Origin: CAUZFZ01 sp963579025
GTDB taxonomy: Bacteria > Planctomycetota > Planctomycetia > Planctomycetales > Planctomycetaceae
NCBI GenBank assembly: GCA_963579025.1
Contig: CAUZFZ010000002.1
Span: forward strand, 83,767-147,766
DNA: 64,000 nucleotides
Direction of reading: 5' to 3'
Within the stretch, counting starts at the first letter, position 1. Every line of letters begins with the position of its first letter. The notes beneath the pieces are model-generated. The model saw nothing but the letters and a program-made list of their open reading frames with translations, had not been told where the DNA came from and made no database searches. Made by a program: the position numbers and the translations under genes. Shown one piece after another: positions 9,251 to 17,511 of the stretch.

Positions 9251-9374
9251 CCGTTTGTAGTAGCCGGACTTGTCCGGCTTCGCTGACGCACACCGACTGC
9301 GCAACTTGTGCACGGTCGGATCGACGAAGTGGCCGCCAAGCCAGGAACCGCATAAATGCGGTTACTACAAACGG
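9251..9374. repeat. 124-bp palindromic element with 12-bp terminal inverted repeats
   Basis: The element begins CCGTTTGTAGTA (9251-9262) and ends TACTACAAACGG (9363-9374), a perfect 12-bp inverted repeat. Inside are two smaller perfect palindromes: GCCGGACTTGTCCGGC (9263-9278) and AACCGCATAAATGCGGTT (9346-9363). It fills the gap between the convergent dapL and M50-protein genes almost exactly, starting one base after the dapL stop. It could serve as a bidirectional terminator or be a small non-autonomous element; no target duplication is visible. Confidence 0.75.
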
Positions 9375-9380
9375 CGGTGT

Positions 9381-11684
9381 CTACAGGCGGAAGTGGAAGG
9401 TCTGTTTGAGATAGCGCCAGATCCACGCCCAGGCAGTGCGTTCGTCGACACGGAAGCGGGCCCGTCCTCGCATGCCGGAACGAAGCAGTTGAGTGTCTTC
9501 GCTCAACTCGATCGTTGCCTGGTAAACACTACTCAGGAGTTTCTCACGGCCCTGACTATCCGTGACCGTGGGCAATTCACCACCAAGCTTGTTCGAAAGT
9601 AACTCCGGCACGTACTCCATGATCTCCTGAGAGACTTCGACAATCTCGCCCTCGTAGGTCCGAGACGCCAGGTGGTCAAACTTCAGTTGGATAACTTCGT
9701 TGTTCTCTTGTTGATTCAGCAGCCGTTCGGCAAATCCGTCCTGAATCATTTCATTAATATCGCCCTGATCAATCAACATGATCGCCTGATAACCTGGGTT
9801 CGGAGCGATGCTCAGTAGATGCGTTCGTTCCTCAAGGGTGGCTCCGATGTTCTTCTTATTAAGCGGGGTGCCGTTCCACGGAGTGAGCTGACGGCGTCGC
9901 GTTTCGATGGGTGGTTCCGGAGTGCGCGGTGCCGAGACAACCGTCCCACTTACCGTCGCGCGAATCGTCAGGTCTTCGATCTGGTCGTTAACTTCGGCCA
10001 GTTGATTCTTGAACGCCCGGATTCGCTGCTGTGCCAGATGCATTCGGCCTGACTGATTCTTCTTTGCCTGTGTTCGCTCCTCAATTTCCTGCAACTTGAT
10101 TTTCAGCTCGAGATCGCGGCGCTCGTCTTCCTTTTCGGGGCTGAAGAGGATCACGAGGACTTCGCCCGGCTCGACTTCAGTGCCCTCTTCGTCCAACACC
10201 GGGCCTTTGACTTTCTGGCCCGGTTCGACGAGCACATCGATCAGCTCACCGGCATCTTGCGTGTAGAAATGGTTGACCCCAAGTGGCTCGACGATGTATG
10301 TGGCTTCGATGTGCAACGGCATCGGAATTGACAGCACCGCGGTCAGCACAAGTCCCAGGACAGACAGGCTGATGGCGATCTTCGGCTTACTCATGGGTTC
10401 GATCCTCGGCGCTGAAATCATCTTGTACAGGTTGAAGGCCATGTTTCCGACGATGGTCGATACGGAGACGAAGGCAAGCGTCGCTCCGATACTCTGCAGG
10501 CCATACGGTTTGAGAACGGTGTAAAGGAAGACCGTGATGGCAATCACAATGAACCAGCGGTAAATGCCGGCACAGATGGCAAATGTAATAAACCAGGCCC
10601 GCCCGGTTTCCGGCATGAAGGGGTCCGGTTTGCTTTCAATGCCCAGACACCACCACGCGAACGTCTCGCGTAACAGCTTGTCGGCCTTGGGACGGAGATT
10701 CGGAATCTCCAGAAAGTCGGACATCATGTAATAGCCGTCAAACCGCATCAGCGGGTTGGCGTTGAAAATCACAGTGGTAATGGTCGTTACAAAAAATGTG
10801 TTTAAGGCCAGGTTATGCAGCAGCCCCTGTTCTGTGTACCGCCAGATGAAGATTGCGAAGGCGGATAACAGAATCTCGATATACATCCCAGCGGCCCCGA
10901 TCATGATTCGGGCCCACTTGTTCCTCAGCATCCACGAGTCCGAGACATCGCAGTACAGACACGGGCTGAACACGAGCAGCATCATGCCCATTTCATGACA
11001 TTCGCCGCCGAAGTGTTTACATGAGAGTCCGTGCCCGAACTCGTGGATGATTTTTGCAATTCCCAGAGTGACCCATAAGTACAACAGATTCGGCCAACTG
11101 AAAAACTGCTGAAAGCCAGGCAGTTCCTGTCGAAATGCCTCAAACTGGATCCCGAGCAGAATCCACGAGGTCACGACGATGATCGTCCACAATCCGACGC
11201 CCCACCAGGAATACATCCACCGCAAGAACGGATACATCAGGTCGAGGGCCACAACGGGGTCCCAGCCAGGCAGTCGCAGATACAGCAGACTCCGCATCGT
11301 GTTGAAGAATTTCTTCTTCTTTTCCTCGCGGTGTTTCTTGATGAGCGCCGCGCCCTGACCTTCGCGATTGGCGTAGACCAGCCCTTTTTCGTGCAGGTCG
11401 GTGATCAGGTGCTGAATGTCGGAAAGCTGCAGCCGGACGGTCGGCATGATTTTGAGCATCTCATCCCGAAGAAGCTCAAGGCTGCGTTCACCATTGAGCA
11501 ACTTCAGGACTTCGTACTGCTCCTGCTGGAGCCGGAAGTACTTCAGTCCGGCCGGGTCTTTGACGACCCAGTAGCCGACACCCAGATAGTCGATCCGCTT
11601 GACGACGAGATCCGGCCTCACCTCCAGCGGAATCGGTCGCTGGGTCGAGGGGGTCATCGCGGATGCTTGTTGCGATACTTCCAT
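9381..11684 (-). CDS. PqqD-like / M50 metalloprotease / HlyD fusion membrane protein
   Basis: The 767-residue multi-domain protein starts with about 110 residues of PqqD-like winged helix (LEVRPDLVVKRIDYLG, then LLNGERSLELL). Transmembrane segments follow, with the zinc-protease motif HEFGHG (about residues 213-218) and the second ligand motif NANPLMRFDGYY. Then come further membrane helices and a C-terminal HlyD-type part with a lipoyl-like hairpin, a charged coiled coil (LKIKLQEIEERTQAKKNQSG) and a beta-barrel. This matches the planctomycete 'putative peptide zinc metalloprotease' export proteins thought to work with HlyD-type adaptors. The adaptor-like gene is directly upstream on the same strand (11802-12698). 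Substrate unknown. Confidence 0.85.
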   Translation of the reverse strand: MEVSQQASAMTPSTQRPIPLEVRPDLVVKRIDYLGVGYWVVKDPAGLKYFRLQQEQYEVLKLLNGERSLELLRDEMLKIMPTVRLQLSDIQHLITDLHEKGLVYANREGQGAALIKKHREEKKKKFFNTMRSLLYLRLPGWDPVVALDLMYPFLRWMYSWWGVGLWTIIVVTSWILLGIQFEAFRQELPGFQQFFSWPNLLYLWVTLGIAKIIHEFGHGLSCKHFGGECHEMGMMLLVFSPCLYCDVSDSWMLRNKWARIMIGAAGMYIEILLSAFAIFIWRYTEQGLLHNLALNTFFVTTITTVIFNANPLMRFDGYYMMSDFLEIPNLRPKADKLLRETFAWWCLGIESKPDPFMPETGRAWFITFAICAGIYRWFIVIAITVFLYTVLKPYGLQSIGATLAFVSVSTIVGNMAFNLYKMISAPRIEPMSKPKIAISLSVLGLVLTAVLSIPMPLHIEATYIVEPLGVNHFYTQDAGELIDVLVEPGQKVKGPVLDEEGTEVEPGEVLVILFSPEKEDERRDLELKIKLQEIEERTQAKKNQSGRMHLAQQRIRAFKNQLAEVNDQIEDLTIRATVSGTVVSAPRTPEPPIETRRRQLTPWNGTPLNKKNIGATLEERTHLLSIAPNPGYQAIMLIDQGDINEMIQDGFAERLLNQQENNEVIQLKFDHLASRTYEGEIVEVSQEIMEYVPELLSNKLGGELPTVTDSQGREKLLSSVYQATIELSEDTQLLRSGMRGRARFRVDERTAWAWIWRYLKQTFHFRL

Positions 11685-11801
11685 TGGTCACTGGTCGTTA
11701 GTCATTGGTCAGTGGTTACGATCACCGCTCGTCACGTTCCAGTGGCACACGACCCGTCAATTCAGGACTGACAGAGCACGAGTGCCCATCGCCGACGCGC
11801 T

Positions 11802-12698
11802 TTATCGTCCGGCCGTCTGCGGGTTTGCCACTGGTGTGATCGACATCAGAGCTCGCAGTTGGGGCCGCAGGAATCCACGAAGATTTTCAACGTTCGCGGC
11901 GACTTTGGTCTTACCGATCAGTGGCAGTGGCCGAGGGTCGACCCAGGTAATTTCACCCACAAACACACTCTTGGCAACGTGGTCAGGCAGATCGTAGTGT
12001 TTCGTGTCGAGTTGCACGCGAACTTTGTCGCCGGCCTTAACACCGTAGCCCTCTTTGATCTTGATCAGGCCTTCGATGCGTAGGACCTCCGTGCTGATGA
12101 TCTCAAGAATCGGATCACCCTGCCGGACGGCTTCGCCAGCCGTGCGGAAAACTGCTGAGACGACACCAGAGAACGGTGCTTTGATTTCGTGAGTCTTCAT
12201 CGCCTCTTCACTTTCGACGACGGTCTTCTCGGCCACAATCTGCTCGAACTCGGCCTGTTCCCTCTGCAGCAATGCCTTATTAACGGCCAGGCCAAGCTTC
12301 TTGAGTTCGAGTACTGGAACGGTCCCTGGAACGCGTGCGTTCGTGGCGATTGCGATTGCCAGTTCCTGTTCGGCCAGTCTGTAGGCGGCGTCCGCATACC
12401 GAATATGCACGTCATTGGTTGCCGTAAACGTGTTCTTCATATGCGTCGCCCGAGCCACACCGTCTTTCAGTCTGGCAATGACCTGACCCTTCTGGACCGG
12501 ATCGCCTTCTTCGAACTCGATGAACTCGATAATGCCGGGTCGCTCGGCGGCGAGTTGCGCCTCATCCTGCTTTCGCAACTGCACGATGCAGTTTTCTGCG
12601 GTGATCGTGACGGAACGGGCATTCTGAGCCTGCACAATCAGCGAGGCCGTCAGGACTGCGAGTACGATACCAGCGACGGTCAACGTGAAGCGTTTCAT
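11802..12698 (-). CDS. HlyD-family periplasmic adaptor
   Basis: About 298 residues from the chosen start (MKRFTLTVAGIVLAVLTASL), which opens with a signal peptide ending near VQAQ and has a CTGGAG ribosome-binding site at a suitable distance; an upstream ATG at 12749 would add 17 residues before the signal and is less likely. Motifs include a lipoyl-like half (PGIIEFIEFEEGDPVQKGQVIARL), a helical hairpin (LLQREQAEFEQIVAEKTVVE) and the second half HEIKAPFSGVV. It is the adaptor-type partner of the downstream M50/HlyD membrane protein; the gap is 117 bases. Likely role: periplasmic link in an export complex. Confidence 0.85.
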   Translation of the reverse strand: MKRFTLTVAGIVLAVLTASLIVQAQNARSVTITAENCIVQLRKQDEAQLAAERPGIIEFIEFEEGDPVQKGQVIARLKDGVARATHMKNTFTATNDVHIRYADAAYRLAEQELAIAIATNARVPGTVPVLELKKLGLAVNKALLQREQAEFEQIVAEKTVVESEEAMKTHEIKAPFSGVVSAVFRTAGEAVRQGDPILEIISTEVLRIEGLIKIKEGYGVKAGDKVRVQLDTKHYDLPDHVAKSVFVGEITWVDPRPLPLIGKTKVAANVENLRGFLRPQLRALMSITPVANPQTAGR

Positions 12699-13126
12699 GA
12701 CGTGTCTCCAGAGATGGCTCAATGGGCCAGGATGTGACTGGTTGGCCACGTGTCGGGATCAGCGCGGGTCTCGTGACACCATCCGTGGGAAGTTGAGTTG
12801 AGAATCGTAGTTCGGCCTGCCAGACTCGGCCAGACCGGTTCAGCCGCGCCTGGCGGCGAGGATCTGGCCTGAAACTGAGGTGTACAACACCGAGTAATCT
12901 GGCGCTAGAAGGCCAACTTCGGCCAATCTGGCAGGAAGTGTCACTGATAAACCAGCCAGAGCACTCGATGTGCCAGTACACATTGGACTGTGTGATCGGG
13001 GCACATGTTCCAGTAATCTCGCAATGACGGTCGCGTCCAGTTTGCCCAGGTTGTCCCTGACGCCGCGAGAGAGCCGGTATTCGCGTCACCTGTCAGTTTT
13101 TACGATCCCGGACGGAAGATCTTTCA
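12699..13126. other. Intergenic region between divergent adaptor and CorA-like genes
   Basis: I see no convincing gene in these 428 bases; the frames present lack family features. It should hold two divergent promoters. Several short dyads occur, such as GGTGTACAACACC near 12878-12890 and a Gly/Cys-rich set of CTGGCC/GGCCAG words, but none is a recognised operator. Confidence 0.5.
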
Positions 13127-13912
13127 GTGAATCCCGATGCAACCCCGCAACAACCCGCACCTTCGAGTAATTCCAATAGCAGCCTGATTCCCGCCACCTG
13201 GGACGTGCCGGCTGTGTTTCGACAGCGATTGGGCGACAAAGTCGGCCGACAGCGGGTCATGTCGTCGGATGGTCATCTGCTGCTGATACTCCACAGTCCC
13301 CCGACAGCCGACCAGGCGGAACGTAACGGGCGGTTCTTCTGGCGACACTCGGATGGCACCTGGAGTTCGACGTCAAAGGGCAACGGTCAGCATGCTCTGG
13401 AAAACCACCTGACCGCCTATCGGAAACGGCTGGAGGAACTGGAAGACCTGGAAGTCGGGGCGAAGACAGCGGACGATTATTTCTCCTTGCTGTCTGAGTC
13501 GAGTCCGTTGTACCGAGCGGCTCGAAATCAACACATGGCGCTGCAGCAGGCACGTGAACTGGCTGCCGATGCGCGGGATGTGATCAACTTTCGAGACCAG
13601 ACCTACGAGATCGAACGGGCGTCCGAACTACTGCATGCGGACTCGAAAAACGCACTCGACTTCATGATCGCCCGGCGTGCTGAAGAGCAGGCGAAAGCCA
13701 GCCATCGCATGGGTGTGTCCTCTCATCGGCTGAACGTGCTTGTGGCATTCTTCTTTCCGATTGCGACATTGAGTTCCGTCTTTGGAACAAACCTGATCCA
13801 CGGTTACGAAACAGAGCATGCTCCCTGGCTGTTCGCCGCCATGCTTGGAACTGGTCTGCTCAGCGGGCTGATTCTGAAAGCCATCATCACGCGAGCTCCA
13901 CCAGCGACGTGA
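13127..13912 (+). CDS. CorA-like membrane protein
   Basis: The 261-residue protein starts at GTG 13127 with GGAAGAT upstream. The N-terminal part is a soluble alpha/beta domain. A helical stretch (TAYRKRLEELEDLEVGAKTA and EIERASELLHADSKNALDFM) leads to two C-terminal membrane helices around NVLVAFFFPIATLSSVFGTNL and LFAAMLGTGLLSGLILKAI. Long helices before two C-terminal TM segments, and FFFPIATLSSVFGTN in place of the CorA F-x-x-GMN region, suggest a divergent CorA-superfamily protein. The canonical GMN motif is missing (GTN present), so Mg2+ transport is doubtful. Its stop overlaps the start of rnpA (GTGA), implying translational coupling. Confidence 0.65.
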   Translation: MNPDATPQQPAPSSNSNSSLIPATWDVPAVFRQRLGDKVGRQRVMSSDGHLLLILHSPPTADQAERNGRFFWRHSDGTWSSTSKGNGQHALENHLTAYRKRLEELEDLEVGAKTADDYFSLLSESSPLYRAARNQHMALQQARELAADARDVINFRDQTYEIERASELLHADSKNALDFMIARRAEEQAKASHRMGVSSHRLNVLVAFFFPIATLSSVFGTNLIHGYETEHAPWLFAAMLGTGLLSGLILKAIITRAPPAT

Positions 13913-14370
13913 GTCGCAAGGCGGCGCTGCAAACACGCAGGGACGAATTCGATTTGAGCGACCGACCCGACAATCTTCGTTTCCCAAAGTCGTCGCATCT
14001 GCGCAGGCCGGCAGAATTCAAGGCCGTCTACGGCGCGCGATGTAAGGCGGGTGACGGCTATCTGCTGATTTTCGCGCGCCCGAACGGGCTGGGCGAAACA
14101 CGGTGCGGGCTGAGCGTGTCGAAGAAGCAGCACGGAATTGCCGTGCGGCGCAATCGCATCAAACGAAAGCTTCGTGAGGCGTTCCGACAATGTCGGTGCG
14201 ACCTGCCCGAGGGGCTCGACCTGATCCTGATTCCCCGCCGCGATTCAGGTGCGGGTGTCAACGAGTATCGGCAGTCAATCCGACGACTGGCAGGGCGTCT
14301 GGGTCATAAGCTGGAATCGCAAACACTCGCTTCTGTCGGTGATCCAAGCGGAAGTGAAACTGCAACCTGA
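13909..14370 (+). CDS. rnpA: Ribonuclease P protein component
   Basis: The 153-residue basic protein has the RnpA pattern: FPKSSHLRRPAEFKAVY at the start of the fold, GLSVSKKQHGIAVRRNRIKR and KLREAFRQ. It carries the arginine-rich RNR helix that contacts RNase P RNA. It assists the RNA in 5' processing of pre-tRNA. The chosen GTG start overlaps the preceding stop and leaves a 26-residue leader; a later TTG near 13952 would give a more usual N-terminus, so the start is uncertain. In most bacteria rnpA lies beside rpmH. No rpmH is visible here and it is followed by DUF1501 genes, an unusual context. Confidence 0.9.
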   Translation: MSRKAALQTRRDEFDLSDRPDNLRFPKSSHLRRPAEFKAVYGARCKAGDGYLLIFARPNGLGETRCGLSVSKKQHGIAVRRNRIKRKLREAFRQCRCDLPEGLDLILIPRRDSGAGVNEYRQSIRRLAGRLGHKLESQTLASVGDPSGSETAT

Positions 14371-14472
14371 ATGTGCTTCAGCAACCGCGCCGCTTGCCGT
14401 TGACAGTTCAGTCCTTCCGGCCCACGCTGAACGCAGTAATTCGAGACAATGGTCCGTACGGCAGGCAACCTG

Positions 14473-15765
14473 ATGACGCAACAATTCTGTAATGGTCCGA
14501 CACGCCGGGATTTTCTGACTGCCGGAGCCCTCGGACTGACCGGCCTCGCAACGGGTGACTGGCTGCGGCCGGTTCACGCCGAAGACCGCAAAAACGCGAC
14601 TGCCGACGCCGTTCTGTTCCTCAACCTCGCTGGCGGGCCGGCACACCTTGATTCACTGGATATGAAACCTGACGGACCGAGCGAAACCCGCGGTGAGTTT
14701 TCGCATATTTCGACGAAAATCCCCGGCCTCGTCGCCTGCGAACACCTGCCGAAGCTGGCCGATTCGATTGACCAGTACACACTGCTGCGCGGCATCAGTC
14801 ACACCACCGGCGACCACCCGCAGGGCCAGTCGTACATCTCGACCGGCAACCGTCCCAATCCCGCCGTGAAGTATCCGTCATACGGGTCGGTCGTGATGAA
14901 GGAGCTGGACTACGAGCCCGACCTGCCACCATACGTTGCCATCCCAGCGACCGAGTGGAACGCCGGCTACATGGGCGATGCTTATTCGCCATTCCAGACG
15001 AATGCCGTCCCGAAACCGGGTCAGGCTTTCGCCGTGCGAGGCATCACGCCAGCGGCAGGTATTACCGTCGAGAAAGTCGCTCGCCGTGAGAAACTTCTGA
15101 AGGAAATCGACACCGCCTTTCGCAATGTCGAGACCAACAGCCAGTTGCTGGAAGCACTCGACACGCTTGGCCAGCAGGCTTACAGCATGATCACTTCGAA
15201 GCGCACGCGCGAGGCCTTCGACGTCAGCCGCGAACCGGAAAGTATCAGCAAGCTGTTCGACGCAGGAGAAGTCGGTCAGAGCCTGTTACTGGCGACGCGT
15301 CTGATCGAATCCGGTGTCCCATTCGTGACTGTGACGAATCAGGGTTGGGACACGCACCTGGACAACTTCAAAGGCCATGCGCGCCTATTGCCTCCCTTCG
15401 ACGCGTGCCTCACCGCCGCCGTCACGGCACTGCGCGAGAAGGGCCTGCTGGAGCGAACGCTGGTCGTGGCGATGGGAGAATTCGGCCGCACGCCGAAGAT
15501 CAACCAGAACGTCGGCCGGGACCACTATCCCCGAGCGAACTGGTGTCTGATGACTGGCGGTGGCGTGCGACCGGGCCAGCTCATCGGAGCGACCGACGAA
15601 GCCGGCACAGGCCCAACTGATGGCACGGACATCCACCCGGACGATCTGGGAGCGTCGATCTTCCACGCCCTGGGCATCGACCATCACAAAGAGTATTTCA
15701 CGAAAACCGGTCGCCCTGTGAGCCTTATTCCTCACGGCCGCGTAATCAGCGACCTCTTCAGCTGA
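14473..15765 (+). CDS. DUF1501 Tat-exported sulfatase-like protein (first of pair)
   Basis: About 430 residues from ATG 14473 (MTQQFCNGPTRRDFLTAGAL); an upstream ATG at 14449 would add eight residues. The Tat signal (TRRDFLTAGALGLTGLATG) is followed by the DUF1501 core: VLFLNLAGGPAHLDSLDMKP, GQSYISTGNRPNP, GVPFVTVTNQGWDTH, LVVAMGEFGRTPKIN and GRDHYPRANWCLMTGGG. The fold belongs to the alkaline phosphatase-like superfamily with unknown substrate. It ends 12 bases before the next DUF1501 start, so the two are co-transcribed. They share modest similarity, an old duplication rather than a recent one. Confidence 0.92.
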   Translation: MTQQFCNGPTRRDFLTAGALGLTGLATGDWLRPVHAEDRKNATADAVLFLNLAGGPAHLDSLDMKPDGPSETRGEFSHISTKIPGLVACEHLPKLADSIDQYTLLRGISHTTGDHPQGQSYISTGNRPNPAVKYPSYGSVVMKELDYEPDLPPYVAIPATEWNAGYMGDAYSPFQTNAVPKPGQAFAVRGITPAAGITVEKVARREKLLKEIDTAFRNVETNSQLLEALDTLGQQAYSMITSKRTREAFDVSREPESISKLFDAGEVGQSLLLATRLIESGVPFVTVTNQGWDTHLDNFKGHARLLPPFDACLTAAVTALREKGLLERTLVVAMGEFGRTPKINQNVGRDHYPRANWCLMTGGGVRPGQLIGATDEAGTGPTDGTDIHPDDLGASIFHALGIDHHKEYFTKTGRPVSLIPHGRVISDLFS

Positions 15766-15777
15766 GTGGACGAAACC

Positions 15778-17247
15778 ATGAACACATTCCCTTGCGGTCG
15801 CATCCAGCGTCGTACGTTCCTTACCGACTGCGGCATGGGATTCACCGGCCTGGCACTCGGTGCGATGTTGCAGCGCGAGGGGCACGCGTCACCGGACGTG
15901 CAGCCGCATGTGCCATCCGGGCAACCGCTGGTGGCTCCCAAAGCGAAGAGCGTTATCTGGTTCTTTATGAACGGAGGCACCTCGCATGTGGAGTCGTTCG
16001 ATCCAAAACCTGCGCTCAACAAATACTCCGGTCTGACCGTCGACGAATCGCCGTTCAAGTCGGCGGTGCTGGATTCGGAATTCTACCGGAAGAACGTGCG
16101 TGACTTTGCCGGCACTCCGCGAGCGTTGATGGCCACGCTGTATCCGTTACAGGTCGGGTACAGGAAGCGCGGCGAAAGCGGCATCGAAGTCAGCGACTGG
16201 TGGCCGCATGTCGGCAGTTGCATCGACGACATCTCGGTCGTGCGTTCGATGTGGACGACCGACAACGATCACGCGGCTCAACTGCAGTTTCACACGGGCC
16301 GACACATCTTCGACGGCTTCTTTCCTTCGGTCGGCGCGTGGGTGCATTACGGACTCGGGACACTCAACGAAAACCTGCCCCAGTTCATCGTGATGGGACC
16401 GCCACCGGGTGACTGCTGCGGTGGAGTCGGTGCACACGACGGCAGCTATCTCGGTCCAGAGCATTCGGGCGTGAAAATGACGCTCGACCCGAAAAACCCG
16501 CTGCCGTTTGGAACACCCGGCTCCAACGTAAACGTCGCAGAACGGCGCAAACAGCTCGACCTGCTGCGGGAACTCAATGGGCTGACCGCGGTGGAGTATC
16601 CGAACGATGCGAAGCTGCGGGCACGCATCAAGTCGTTCGAACTGGCGTTCCGCATGCAGATGTCGGTGCCAGAAGTTGTCCGGATGAATGACGAGACAAA
16701 ATCGACGCAGGATCTATACGGCCTCAACGACGGTACGACGTCCAACATGGCACGCCAGGCGATCGCGGCACGACGACTGGTCGAACGTGGCGTGCGCTTC
16801 GTGCAGATCTACGACGGCGGTGGAGGCGGGGGAGGCTGGGACGCTCACAGCAAGCTCAAGTCGAACCACACGAAAAACTGCGCCCGAGTCGACAAGCCGA
16901 TCGCCGGCCTGCTCAAGGATCTCAAGCAGCGCGGACTGCTGGATGAAACGCTGGTCGTGTGGGCCACCGAGTTCGGGCGCACGCCCGGAGCCGAACGTTC
17001 GGACGGACGGGACCATCACCCGTATGGATTTTCCATCTGGATGGCCGGCGGCGGATTAAAGGGCGGCATCGCTCACGGAGCGACGGACGAGATCGGATTC
17101 CACGCAGCCGAGGACCGGCACTACGTCACCGACGCCCACGCGACAATCCTGCATCAGCTGGGCCTCGATCCGCACACCCTGGAAGTCCCGGGCCACAAAC
17201 GCCTGGAAATCGACTTCGGCAAGCCGATTCATCAGATCATCGCGTAG
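15778..17247 (+). CDS. DUF1501 Tat-exported sulfatase-like protein (second of pair)
   Basis: 489 residues from ATG 15778 ([20 protein letters not shown]); a GTG at 15766 is in frame four codons earlier. The twin-arginine signal [12 protein letters not shown] is followed by [55 protein letters not shown] and [17 protein letters not shown]. It is closer to the 4775-6223 protein than to its neighbour at 14473. A 31-base piece of this gene (16934-16964) recurs almost exactly at 21193-21223. A REP-type hairpin follows the stop. Confidence 0.93.
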   Translation: MNTFPCGRIQRRTFLTDCGMGFTGLALGAMLQREGHASPDVQPHVPSGQPLVAPKAKSVIWFFMNGGTSHVESFDPKPALNKYSGLTVDESPFKSAVLDSEFYRKNVRDFAGTPRALMATLYPLQVGYRKRGESGIEVSDWWPHVGSCIDDISVVRSMWTTDNDHAAQLQFHTGRHIFDGFFPSVGAWVHYGLGTLNENLPQFIVMGPPPGDCCGGVGAHDGSYLGPEHSGVKMTLDPKNPLPFGTPGSNVNVAERRKQLDLLRELNGLTAVEYPNDAKLRARIKSFELAFRMQMSVPEVVRMNDETKSTQDLYGLNDGTTSNMARQAIAARRLVERGVRFVQIYDGGGGGGGWDAHSKLKSNHTKNCARVDKPIAGLLKDLKQRGLLDETLVVWATEFGRTPGAERSDGRDHHPYGFSIWMAGGGLKGGIAHGATDEIGFHAAEDRHYVTDAHATILHQLGLDPHTLEVPGHKRLEIDFGKPIHQIIA

Positions 17248-17272
17248 TGCTTTGTCAGGACGGAATCTCAGG

Positions 17273-17353
<81 letters not shown>

Positions 17354-17511
17354 AGTTTTCACTCAGACAAAGCAGTAGTCGCTACCGCCTCAACCAGGGA
17401 TCGACGTCGAACACGCCATCGCTCAATGCCGGCGGATGCAGAGCCGTCTGATTGAGAAACCTTCGGTCGAGTCCGAACGCAGCAACCCGACATCGCCTTT
17501 CGGACCACGCC

